A stretch of DNA of 27,926 nt, from positions 1 to 27,926 of the forward strand of contig JADGOU010000005.1 of assembly GCA_017882835.1 (NCBI GenBank). The letters are read 5' to 3'. The DNA is from Frankiaceae bacterium (lineage in GTDB: Bacteria > Actinomycetota > Actinomycetes > JADGOU01). Shown here piece by piece: positions 6,436-13,006 of this stretch. Positions within the stretch are counted from its first letter, which is position 1; every line of letters begins with the position of its first letter. The notes under the pieces are model-generated. The model made no database searches and was not told where the DNA came from. It worked only from the letters and a program-made list of their open reading frames with translations. The position numbers and the translations under genes are program-made.

Positions 6436-7844
6436 CGGGCTGGGACGTGGTGCTGGCGGTCGTGGCCGGCTTCTTGGTGGTGCTGGCTGCCCTGTTGGCG
6501 GGCATGGACGCGGCGTTGTCCCGGGTGTCGCGGGTCCGGGTCGAGGAGCTGGTCCGCGAGCAGCGCCGGGGAGCGCGGCAGCTGCAGACAGTCGTGGCCG
6601 ACCCGCCCCGCTACCTGAATCTGTTGTTGCTGCTGCGGATCGCGGGTGAGCTCGCTGCGACGGTGGCCGTGGCCGCGGTCTTTCTCGACCTGCGGCCGGT
6701 GCGCTGGCAGGCACTGCTGCTGGCCGCCGGGGTGATGACCCTGGTCAGCTACGTGGTCGTCGGCGTCGCCCCGCGCACGATCGGCCAGCAGCAAGCCCCG
6801 CGGGTGGCGCTGCGCGCGGCGGGGATCACCATGGCGCTGACCCGGGTGCTTGGCCCGCTGGCCCGGTTGCTCATCGTCGTCGGCAACGCCCTCACGCCCG
6901 GGAAGGGCTTTCGCGAGGGCCCCTTCGCCAGCGAAGCCGAGCTGCGCGACCTGGTGGACCTGGCCGAGGAGCGCCAGGTCATCGAGCATGACGAGCGACA
7001 GATGATCCACTCGGTGTTCGAGCTGGGCGACACGCTGGTCCGCGGGGTGATGGTCCCGCGCACCGACATGGTCTTCATCGAGCGGGATAAGACCGTCCGC
7101 CAGGCGCTGGCGCTGGCCCTGCGCAGCGGCTTCAGCCGGATTCCGGTCGTCGGCGAGAACGTCGATGACGTGATCGGCATCGTCTACCTCAAGGACCTGG
7201 TCCGCCGCAGCCAGGAGCCGCGCTACATCGACGGCCGCGACGTCGTCGAGGAGATCATGCGGTCGCCGTCCTTCGTGCCCGAGTCCAAGCCGGTCGATGA
7301 GCTGCTCAAGGAGATGCAGGCCCAGCAGATCCACATGGCCATCGTCATCGACGAGTACGGCGGCACCGCCGGCCTGGTGACCATCGAGGACATTCTCGAG
7401 GAGATTGTCGGCGAGATCGCCGACGAGTACGACCAGGAAACGCCGCCGGTCGAGCAGGTCGATGAGTGCACCACTCGGGTGACCGCCCGGTTTCCGGTAG
7501 ACGAGGTTGCCGCGATGTATGACGTGGAGCTCGACAGCGACGACGTGGAGACCGTGGGCGGGTTGCTGGCCAGCGCGCTGGGTCGGGTGCCCATTCCGGG
7601 TGCGACCGTGACGCTGCGCGGGCTCACCTTCACGGCGGAAAGTGCCACGGGGCGGCGCAACCAGATCGGGACGGTGCTGATCACCCGGCCGATGACCCCC
7701 GACGAGGCGCGCGACGAGGCCCGTGACCAGATCAGCGACGGTGCCCCGGACCGGGTTCGCGGCCAGGAACCCACCGGTGCGCCGGTCGGCGCCGTACCGG
7801 CCGAGAACCGCCTCGGCGAGCCGGTGCGGGAGCGGGCAGTCTGA
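6432..7844 (+). CDS. CNNM/CorC-HlyC family CBS-domain membrane protein
   Basis: With the GTG at 6432, which overlaps the ybeY stop (GTGA), the protein has 470 residues. A DUF21/CNNM transmembrane domain covers about 1-165, with helices near 5-24, 60-80, 92-112 and 130-150. Two CBS domains follow (about 205-325), including SGFSRIPVVG and VIDEYGGTAGLVTIEDILEE. A CorC/HlyC domain covers about 330-415, and a hydrophilic tail contains two D-E-A-R units. Relatives are Mg2+/Co2+ transport or efflux proteins and were long misnamed hemolysins. A longer reading to 6387 would overlap ybeY by 49 bp and is less likely. It sits in the conserved place between ybeY and the deaminase-like gene, as Rv2366c does in Mycobacterium. 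Confidence 0.94.
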   Translation: MTGWDVVLAVVAGFLVVLAALLAGMDAALSRVSRVRVEELVREQRRGARQLQTVVADPPRYLNLLLLLRIAGELAATVAVAAVFLDLRPVRWQALLLAAGVMTLVSYVVVGVAPRTIGQQQAPRVALRAAGITMALTRVLGPLARLLIVVGNALTPGKGFREGPFASEAELRDLVDLAEERQVIEHDERQMIHSVFELGDTLVRGVMVPRTDMVFIERDKTVRQALALALRSGFSRIPVVGENVDDVIGIVYLKDLVRRSQEPRYIDGRDVVEEIMRSPSFVPESKPVDELLKEMQAQQIHMAIVIDEYGGTAGLVTIEDILEEIVGEIADEYDQETPPVEQVDECTTRVTARFPVDEVAAMYDVELDSDDVETVGGLLASALGRVPIPGATVTLRGLTFTAESATGRRNQIGTVLITRPMTPDEARDEARDQISDGAPDRVRGQEPTGAPVGAVPAENRLGEPVRERAV

Positions 7845-7870
7845 TCGGGGTCCGCGAAGGCTTGGGCACA

Positions 7871-7876
7871 TACCAT
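7871..7876 (+). promoter_or_regulatory. Candidate leaderless promoter for the deaminase-like/era/recO/uppS genes
   Basis: TACCAT is followed by six bases and then the GTG at 7883. The expected transcription start falls on the first base of the start codon. No clear -35 is seen. It would give era, recO and uppS a promoter separate from the phoH-ybeY genes. Confidence 0.5.
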
Positions 7877-7882
7877 CGTCGG

Positions 7883-8248
7883 GTGGGTGATGCGCCGCTG
7901 GACCCGGAGGACGCCAAGATAATCACGCTGGCTCGGGCGGCTCGGCAGCGGGCTTACGCGCCGTACACTGCAGTGGCCGAAGGGGCGGCGGTCCGAGACA
8001 CCGACGGCCGCACCTACGCCGCCGCCACCGTGGAGAACGTCGACGCCGCCCTCACGATGTCGGCCGTGCGCGCGGCGGTCGCGGCTGCGGCCGCCAGCGG
8101 AGTTCGCCGCTTCGAGGCGGTCGCCATCGTGTCCGAGTCGAGGGCCCCGACGGCCGCCGACCTCGCGGTCGTGGCGGAGTTCGCCCCCGGCGTCCCGGTG
8201 CTGTTGGCCGCGCCGGACGGCAGCCTGCGCGCGACGGTGCGGGCGTGA
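7883..8248 (+). CDS. Cytidine-deaminase-fold protein lacking zinc-site residues
   Basis: The 121-residue protein resembles the cytidine deaminase family in its first half: RQRAYAPYTAVAEGAAV, a D-G turn, and a TVENVDAALTMSAVRAAV helix. In active enzymes that helix reads VENA...C-A-E. Here M-S-A replaces C-A-E, and the second motif, P-C-x-x-C, is absent: the region reads RAPTAADLAVV. Both zinc cysteines and the proton-shuttling Glu are therefore missing, so it cannot be a normal deaminase. Its place between a CBS protein and era is the same as Rv2365c in mycobacteria, which suggests a retained non-catalytic role, perhaps near Era, though no function is known to me. The GTG at 7883 follows a -10-like box. 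A TTG at 7862 in the same frame is less likely. The stop overlaps the era GTG. Confidence 0.85.
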   Translation: MGDAPLDPEDAKIITLARAARQRAYAPYTAVAEGAAVRDTDGRTYAAATVENVDAALTMSAVRAAVAAAAASGVRRFEAVAIVSESRAPTAADLAVVAEFAPGVPVLLAAPDGSLRATVRA

Positions 8249-9165
8249 GTCCGGCGGCGGACAGCGAAGCGGCGTCCGCGCCGCCGTACCGGGCCGGGTT
8301 CGCCGGCTTCGTCGGCCGGCCCAACGCCGGCAAGTCGACGCTGGTCAACGCGCTGGTCGGCACCAAGGTCGCGATCACCAGCGGTCGGCCGCAGACCACC
8401 CGGCACGCGGTGCGCGGCATCGTGCACCGCCCGGACGCCCAGCTGGTCGTCGTGGACACCCCCGGCCTACACAAGCCCCGCACGCTGCTCGGTCAGCGGC
8501 TCAACGACGTGGTGCGCTCGACCTGGTCCGAGGTCGACGTGGTGGGTTTTTGCGTTCCCGCGGACGAGCGGGTCGGTCCGGGCGACCGTTACATCGCCAC
8601 CGAGCTGGCGGCGCTGCGCACCCCGGTCGTCGCCATTGTGACCAAGACCGACTTGGCCTCCGCAGACCAGATCGGCGAGCAGCTGCTCGCCCTGTTCGGC
8701 CTCGGGGACTGGGCCGAGGTCGTGCCGGTCTCCGCGATCGCGGGCACCCAGCTCGACCTGCTGGCCGACCTGCTGGTGGCTCGGCTCCCGGCCTCGCCGC
8801 CGATCTACTCCGACGGCGAGCTGACCGACTCCCCCGAGGTCGTGATGGTGGCCGAGCTGATCCGGGAGGCGGCGCTGGCCGGCGTGCGCGACGAGCTGCC
8901 GCACTCCCTGGCCGTGGTGGTGGACGAGATGCTGCCGCGGCCCGGCAGGGACCTGCTCGACGTGCACGCCATCGTCTACGTCGAGCGGCCCAGCCAGAAG
9001 GGCATCGTGCTCGGCGCCGGCGGCGCCCGAATGAAGACGGTGGGCACCGTTGCCCGGCACCAGATCGAGGCCCTGCTCGGTACACCGGTCTTCCTGGACC
9101 TGCACGTCAAGGTGGCCAAGGACTGGCAGCGCGATCCCAAGCAGCTGCGCCGACTAGGCTTTTAG
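8245..9165 (+). CDS. era: GTPase Era
   Basis: The 306-residue protein has all Era motifs: G1 GRPNAGKS at 24-31, G2 around T51-T52, G3 DTPG at 71-74, G4 TKTD at 133-136 and G5 SAI at 163-165. A C-terminal type II KH domain carries its GxxG loop (GAGG) at 257-260. Era binds the 3' end of 16S rRNA and checks 30S assembly. The GTG start overlaps the upstream stop by 4 bp. The N terminus has a 16-residue actinobacterial-style extension before the first strand. recO begins 4 bp after the era stop. Confidence 0.97.
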   Translation: MSPAADSEAASAPPYRAGFAGFVGRPNAGKSTLVNALVGTKVAITSGRPQTTRHAVRGIVHRPDAQLVVVDTPGLHKPRTLLGQRLNDVVRSTWSEVDVVGFCVPADERVGPGDRYIATELAALRTPVVAIVTKTDLASADQIGEQLLALFGLGDWAEVVPVSAIAGTQLDLLADLLVARLPASPPIYSDGELTDSPEVVMVAELIREAALAGVRDELPHSLAVVVDEMLPRPGRDLLDVHAIVYVERPSQKGIVLGAGGARMKTVGTVARHQIEALLGTPVFLDLHVKVAKDWQRDPKQLRRLGF

Positions 9166-9169
9166 AGCA

Positions 9170-9901
9170 GTGAGCCTCTACCGTGACGAAGCGGTCGTGC
9201 TGCGCACCCAGAAGCTCGGTGAGGCCGACCGCATCATCACCCTGCTGACTCGCCGTACCGGCCGGGTGCGCGCCGTCGCCAAGGGGGTGCGCCGGACCCG
9301 CTCCAAGTTCGGCGGTCGGTTGGAGCCGTTCAGCCATGTCGACCTGCAGCTCTACGCCGGCCGGTCGCTCGACATCGTCACCCAGGCCGAGACGCTCAGG
9401 CCGTACGGCGAGCGGATCGTGACCGACTATGGCCGTTACACCGCGGGCACCGCGGTGCTGGAGACGGCGGAGCGGCTCACCGTCGAGGAGCGGGAGCCGG
9501 CGCTGCGGCTGTTCTTGCTGGTGATCGGCGCGCTGCGGACCCTGTGCACCGGTGAGCACGCGGCCCCGTTGGTGCTGGACGCCTTCCTGTTGCGGGCGCT
9601 GTCGGTTTCCGGCTATGAACCCGCGCTGTCCGGGTGCGCCCGGTGCGCGGCGCCCGGACCGCACCGGGCGTTCTCGGTGCCGGCCGGCGGGGTGGTGTGC
9701 GCGGACTGCCGCCCGGCCGGCACGGCCTCGCCGTCGCCGCCGGCGGTCGCGCTGCTGGACGCGCTGCTCACCGGCGACTGGCTGGCCGCCGACGCCAGCG
9801 ATCCCGGTGACCAGCGGGAAGGCAGCGGGCTGGTGGCGGCGTACCTGCAGTGGCACCTCGAGCGCGGCCTGCGCTCGCTGCGGCTGGTGGAGCGGGTGTG
9901 A
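9170..9901 (+). CDS. recO: DNA repair protein RecO
   Basis: The 243-residue protein has an N-terminal OB fold (about 1-80) with YRDEAVVLRTQKLGEADRI and a helical C-terminal part. The zinc finger has C156-x2-C159 and C177-x2-C180, the four-cysteine form typical of many bacteria. RecO loads RecA onto SSB-coated DNA with RecR in recombinational repair. GTG at 9170 is the start, 4 bp after era. Its TGA shares one base with the ATG of uppS (TGATG), so translation is likely coupled. The era-recO-uppS order is standard for actinobacteria. Confidence 0.96.
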   Translation: MSLYRDEAVVLRTQKLGEADRIITLLTRRTGRVRAVAKGVRRTRSKFGGRLEPFSHVDLQLYAGRSLDIVTQAETLRPYGERIVTDYGRYTAGTAVLETAERLTVEEREPALRLFLLVIGALRTLCTGEHAAPLVLDAFLLRALSVSGYEPALSGCARCAAPGPHRAFSVPAGGVVCADCRPAGTASPSPPAVALLDALLTGDWLAADASDPGDQREGSGLVAAYLQWHLERGLRSLRLVERV

Positions 9902-10740
9902 TGCGCGGGTCCCGCGCGGCCGCCGCGGCGAGGCGCCCGGTCCAGTCCCCAACCCCGCACCCATCCGGTGCCCGGCCGCCGCAGATTCTCCCCGAGCGGG
10001 TGCCCCGGCATGTCGCGCTGGTGATGGACGGCAACGGCCGCTGGGCCAAGGCCCACGGGCTACCGCGGACCGCCGGGCACGAGGCGGGGGAGTCCTCGCT
10101 GTTCGACTGCGTCGAGGGCGCGATCGAGCTCGGCATCGGGTGGCTGTCGGCGTACGCCTTCTCCACCGAGAACTGGAAGCGCTCGCCGGATGAGGTGCGC
10201 TTCCTGATGGGGTTCAACCGCGACGTCATCCGGCGGCGGCGCGACGAGATGCACGCGCTGGGCGTGCGGGTGCGCTGGGCCGGGCGCCGGCCGCGGTTGT
10301 GGCGCAGTGTCATCAGCGAGTTGGAGACCGCCGAGGACCTGACCCGGGACAACTCGGTGCTGACACTGACCATGTGCGTCAACTACGGCGGCCGGGCGGA
10401 GATCGCCGACGCGGCGGCGGCGATGGCGCGCGATGCCGCCGCCGGTCGGCTGGATCCGGCGAAGATCGACGAGCGGATGCTGGGCCGCTACCTGGACGAG
10501 CCGGACATGCCCGACGTCGACCTGTTCATCCGGTCCAGCGGCGAGCAGCGCACGTCGAACTTCCTGCTCTGGCAATCGGCGTACGCCGAGCTCGCCTTCA
10601 TCGACACCTACTGGCCCGACTTCGACCGCCGGCACCTGTGGGCGGCCTGCGAGGCGTATGCCAGCCGGGATCGGCGCTACGGTGGCGCGGTCCCGAACGA
10701 GGTGATGCGCAACGAGCTCCCGGACGAGCCCGCGGGCTGA
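9901..10740 (+). CDS. uppS: Isoprenyl transferase (cis-prenyl, decaprenyl/undecaprenyl diphosphate synthase)
   Basis: This 279-residue cis-prenyltransferase adds isopentenyl units to make the C50-C55 lipid carrier for peptidoglycan and arabinogalactan precursors. The catalytic Asp lies in MDGNGRWA (42-49), followed by FSTENW (87-92) and the C-terminal RSSGEQRTSNFLLWQ and TYWPDF motifs. The SSGEQR form, with Ser where E. coli UppS has Gly, is common in actinobacterial enzymes. By position it matches Rv2361c, a Z-decaprenyl diphosphate synthase, but product chain length cannot be read from sequence. The ATG at 9901 overlaps the recO stop by one base. The first 30 residues are a basic, poorly conserved extension. 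Confidence 0.96.
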   Translation: MRGSRAAAAARRPVQSPTPHPSGARPPQILPERVPRHVALVMDGNGRWAKAHGLPRTAGHEAGESSLFDCVEGAIELGIGWLSAYAFSTENWKRSPDEVRFLMGFNRDVIRRRRDEMHALGVRVRWAGRRPRLWRSVISELETAEDLTRDNSVLTLTMCVNYGGRAEIADAAAAMARDAAAGRLDPAKIDERMLGRYLDEPDMPDVDLFIRSSGEQRTSNFLLWQSAYAELAFIDTYWPDFDRRHLWAACEAYASRDRRYGGAVPNEVMRNELPDEPAG

Positions 10741-10772
10741 CCCGGCCGCAGGGGGCAACGAGCAGTGTTGGG

Positions 10773-10786
10773 CAGCGGAGCCGCTG
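10773..10786. terminator. Weak hairpin between convergent uppS and zur
   Basis: CAGCG and CGCTG form a 5-bp stem with a 4-base loop in the 101-bp gap between two convergent genes. It has no U-tract on either strand. A run of eight G lies at 10813-10820. A bidirectional terminator role is only suggested by position. Confidence 0.25.
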
Positions 10787-10841
10787 GGCGATCGTGGTGC
10801 GCCTCGTAGAGCGGGGGGGGTCGCGCGGCAGCACGGCGAGC

Positions 10842-11213
10842 TCACCGCGAGCAGCGGGCGCAGGTGCCGAAGACCTCTACCTGGTGGGTGACATCCCGGA
10901 AGCCGTGTTCGGCGGCCACCCGCTCCGCCCAGCGTTCGACCGCCGGGCCGGCCACCTCGACGGTATTGCCGCAGTGCCGGCAGACCAGGTGGTGATGGTG
11001 GCCGGCGGAGCAGCGGCGGTAGACCGCCTCACCTCCCGCGGTGCGCAGGGCGTCGATCTCACCGGCGTCGGCGAGCGCTTGCAGGGCGCGGTAGACGGTG
11101 GTGAGCCCGATTGCCTCTCCGGCGCGGCGCAGGTCGGCGTGCAACTCCTGGGCGCTGCGAAAGCCGTCCGCGGCGGCGATGGCGTGAGCCACTGCCTGGC
11201 GTTGTCGAGTCAC
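10842..11213 (-). CDS. zur: Fur-family zinc uptake regulator Zur (FurB)
   Basis: With the GTG at 11213, which overlaps the ZIP stop by 4 bp, the protein has 123 residues. A winged helix includes the recognition segment GLTTVYRALQALADAGEI (36-53). A metal-binding dimerisation domain follows, with a HHHH run at 72-75 and CxxC pairs at C78/C81 and C118/C121. I call it Zur rather than Fur for three reasons: it is co-transcribed with a ZIP zinc permease; its site next to uppS matches Rv2359 (zur) in mycobacteria; and the sequence looks like FurB. It should repress zinc import when zinc is plentiful, acting on the box upstream of the ZIP gene and so on itself. An ATG at 11234 is possible but would overlap ZIP by 25 bp. 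Confidence 0.9.
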   Translation of the reverse strand: MTRQRQAVAHAIAAADGFRSAQELHADLRRAGEAIGLTTVYRALQALADAGEIDALRTAGGEAVYRRCSAGHHHHLVCRHCGNTVEVAGPAVERWAERVAAEHGFRDVTHQVEVFGTCARCSR

Positions 11214-11938
11214 GACAGCGCCACCACCAGCCACATCAGCCCGAGCCCCGCGACGGTGCAGATCAGCGTCAGCCGGGACGGGTGCCGGCTGTGGGCCTCG
11301 GGGAGGATGTCGCCGGTCGCCAGGTAGAGCAGGAACCCAGCGAAGAAGCCGAGGTAGAGCGCCAGCACCCCGTCGGAGACGGTGAAGCTCAGCGTTGCCA
11401 GGGCGCCGAGCAGCGGAGCGGTGGCGTCCAGGGCCAGCAGCGTGGCCGAGCGCCGGGTGCTGTTCGCGTGCGACAGCATGATCGACACGGTGTTCAGCCC
11501 GTCGGCGAAGTCATGGGCGACGACCGCGATGGCCACCGCGAGCCCGATAGCCGTACCGGCCTGAAACCCCAGTCCGATCGCCAACCCGTCCATGAAGCTG
11601 TGTCCGCACAGCGCCAGCGCCGAGACCAGGCCGACCGTCGGGTGCTGGTGGGCGTGGTCGCCATACTCGCCTTCGTGCGCGCCGTGCAGGGCGACCGAAC
11701 GCTCGATGACGTGCAGACCGAGGAAGCCACCCGCGAAGGTCAGCATCACCGTGGGGACGCCGGCGGTGTGCGACTCAGAGAGCGCGAAGACCTCCGGCAG
11801 CAGGTCGAAGGCCACCAGTCCGAGCAGTACGCCGGCGGTGAAGCCCAGGATGAGGTGCATCCGGTCGCGGTTGCGCAGCGCCACCAGACCGCCGACCAGC
11901 GTCGAGACACACGTGCTCAGCGCAAAGACGACGACCAT
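11210..11938 (-). CDS. ZIP-family zinc permease
   Basis: The 242-residue membrane protein has about eight hydrophobic segments. A His-rich cytoplasmic loop at 85-99 (H85, H88, H95, H97, H99) follows the third helix. The transport site motifs are in consecutive helices: HSFMDGLAIGLGF (113-125) and AHDFADGLNTVS (141-152). This is the ZIP pattern for import of Zn2+ or related divalent metals into the cytoplasm. It is the first gene of a two-gene operon with zur. The ATG at 11938 lies exactly six bases after a TAGCGT -10 box, so the mRNA is probably leaderless, and a Zur-box-like sequence lies between the promoter elements. Some bacterial ZIP proteins work as exporters, so direction is inferred from the Zur context. 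Confidence 0.92.
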   Translation of the reverse strand: MVVVFALSTCVSTLVGGLVALRNRDRMHLILGFTAGVLLGLVAFDLLPEVFALSESHTAGVPTVMLTFAGGFLGLHVIERSVALHGAHEGEYGDHAHQHPTVGLVSALALCGHSFMDGLAIGLGFQAGTAIGLAVAIAVVAHDFADGLNTVSIMLSHANSTRRSATLLALDATAPLLGALATLSFTVSDGVLALYLGFFAGFLLYLATGDILPEAHSRHPSRLTLICTVAGLGLMWLVVALS

Positions 11939-11944
11939 GCCCGG

Positions 11945-11973
11945 ACGCTAGTGCACATGAAAACCATTGTCGA
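11945..11973 (-). promoter_or_regulatory. Leaderless promoter of the ZIP-zur operon
   Basis: On the minus strand TCGACA (11973-11968) is followed by a 17-bp spacer and TAGCGT (11950-11945). The -35 matches TTGACA at five of six positions. Six bases later comes the ATG at 11938, so transcription should start at or next to the start codon. Confidence 0.65.
11958..11972. promoter_or_regulatory. Candidate Zur box
   Basis: TGAAAACCATTGTCG (plus strand) matches the actinobacterial Zur-type sequence TGAAAATGATTTTCA, recalled from memory, at 11 of 15 positions. It overlaps the -35 and the spacer of the ZIP promoter, where a repressor would block RNA polymerase. The right half is imperfect. Confidence 0.5.
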
Positions 11974-11998
11974 CTCAGACTCTGGCCGCTGGCGGCAG

Positions 11999-12625
11999 TC
12001 AGCTTGGAGTCACGTGGATCTCGCCGCCGAGCCGGGCGCCGGCGCAGAGCTCGAGACCGTCCCCGCTCCAGAACCGGCCGGCGTCGTACCAGTCTGGCCG
12101 GCGCTCCGGCGGTAGCAGTCCCATGGCCCGGTAGGTGATAGCGACGACCTCGGCGCAGTACGCCGTGGTCGCCTCGCCTGCGCTCGGATGCCGCCACCGG
12201 AGCCGGCCGCGCAGCCAGCGGGTGGCGAGCCGAGCCGTGGAGGGAAACGGCGTACCGTCCAGGCGGGTGATCGTGCGGAGAACGGCATCCTCCATCGCGC
12301 GGGTGGCCGGTGGGTCCAGCTGGCGCAGCCAGGCCTGCTGGGAGTAGCGACGCGCCCAGGTGCGGACCGCCTGGCGCAGGTCGTGCAACTGCACGCCCCG
12401 GTGATGGCTACCCGACCACACGTCCGGCAGCGACTGCCCGAGTTCGGCGTGCCACATCAGGGGCGGTAGGTCTTCGATGACCACGGACATGCCGACGTGG
12501 TTGACCGGACTGTTCGTGGTCACCCGGATGGCCCGGTCTGCGACCGTGTGACCGCGAAAGAGCCAGACATCGCCGGTGCGGGTGAGCTCGCAGGCCTGCT
12601 CAATGCTGACGCTATCGCCCGGCAC
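11999..12625 (-). CDS. Permuted papain-like (YiiX/LRAT/NlpC-P60 clan) protein
   Basis: I chose GTG at 12625 because it stands seven bases after a TAGGCT -10 box and the protein-like sequence begins there, giving 208 residues. The N-terminal part has TRTGDVWLFRGHT and NSPVNHVGMSVVI with H43. The C-terminal part has AYCAEVVAITYRAMGLL with C157. A His early and a Cys in a late Y-C-x-E helix is the order of circularly permuted NlpC/P60 (YiiX/YaeF, LRAT-like) enzymes, which hydrolyse or transfer acyl or peptide bonds. No signal peptide is visible, so it is probably cytoplasmic. The substrate is unknown. It diverges from a small membrane protein with which it shares a promoter region. Confidence 0.7.
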   Translation of the reverse strand: MPGDSVSIEQACELTRTGDVWLFRGHTVADRAIRVTTNSPVNHVGMSVVIEDLPPLMWHAELGQSLPDVWSGSHHRGVQLHDLRQAVRTWARRYSQQAWLRQLDPPATRAMEDAVLRTITRLDGTPFPSTARLATRWLRGRLRWRHPSAGEATTAYCAEVVAITYRAMGLLPPERRPDWYDAGRFWSGDGLELCAGARLGGEIHVTPS

Positions 12626-12631
12626 GGCCCG

Positions 12632-12638
12632 TAGCCTA
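12632..12638. promoter_or_regulatory. Symmetric -10 shared by two divergent leaderless genes
   Basis: The plus strand reads TAGCCT (12632-12637), six bases before the GTG at 12644. The minus strand reads TAGGCT (12638-12633), seven bases before the GTG at 12625. The two -10 boxes overlap by five bases because TAGCCTA reads as TAGGCTA in reverse. Confidence 0.55.
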
Positions 12639-12643
12639 GGCGG

Positions 12644-12925
12644 GTGCGGTGGTGGAAGGCGGTCGGCTTGGCCGGCATCGTGGGCGTCGCCGCCGGCGGC
12701 GTGGTGGTCGCTCGCGGCGAGCGGCAGCGCCGGTCCTACTCGCCGGAGGAGATCCGGACCCGGTTGCGGGCGCGGCTGAGCGAAGCCGCCACCGCCCAGA
12801 GTTCGGTCGATCTCGACGCGTCGCCACCACGCCGGCCCGACTGGGTGCCTGACATCGCGGCCCCCAGCCCTCGTCGGCGATGGCCAGCGATTCGGCCTCG
12901 TCGCTGGCGCCGGCCGATTCATTGA
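12644..12925 (+). CDS. Small single-pass membrane protein, actinobacterial, unknown function
   Basis: This 93-residue product has one N-terminal hydrophobic segment (about 6-23, KAVGLAGIVGVAAGGVVVA). A basic stretch and a S-P-E-E-I-R-x-R-L-R-A-R-L helix follow. This half resembles short hypothetical proteins I recall from actinobacteria. The tail after about residue 60 is arginine- and proline-rich and looks poorly conserved. The GTG is six bases after a TAGCCT box, so the transcript is probably leaderless. It diverges from the papain-like gene and converges on the ACT-domain gene. No function can be given. Confidence 0.6.
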   Translation: MRWWKAVGLAGIVGVAAGGVVVARGERQRRSYSPEEIRTRLRARLSEAATAQSSVDLDASPPRRPDWVPDIAAPSPRRRWPAIRPRRWRRPIH

Positions 12926-13006
12926 AGCCAGCGGCACGCGCTCCGGTCCGCCGACTAGCTAGTCCCTGGAGCGCTGGAAGGTCCGCGTCCCCCGCCAGGG
13001 GATGCT

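Noticed and set aside
7700..7735. Imperfect 12-bp repeat (D-E-A-R twice) in the CBS-protein tail
   Set aside because: Only two imperfect units in a charged, poorly conserved tail. Not part of the 15-bp pattern.
5838..7871. Very long open frame on the minus strand opposite ybeY and the CBS-protein gene
   Set aside because: High-GC codon use leaves the opposite strand open. The translation is rich in H, R, D and Q with no domain, and both plus-strand genes are certain.
10813..10820. Run of eight G between uppS and zur
   Set aside because: It lies outside both genes and shows no phase-variation context. It may be a site of sequencing error.
12988..13002. TCCCC/GGGGA hairpin between the convergent small membrane-protein and ACT genes
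   Set aside because: Only five base pairs and no U-tract. Such stems are common by chance at this GC content.
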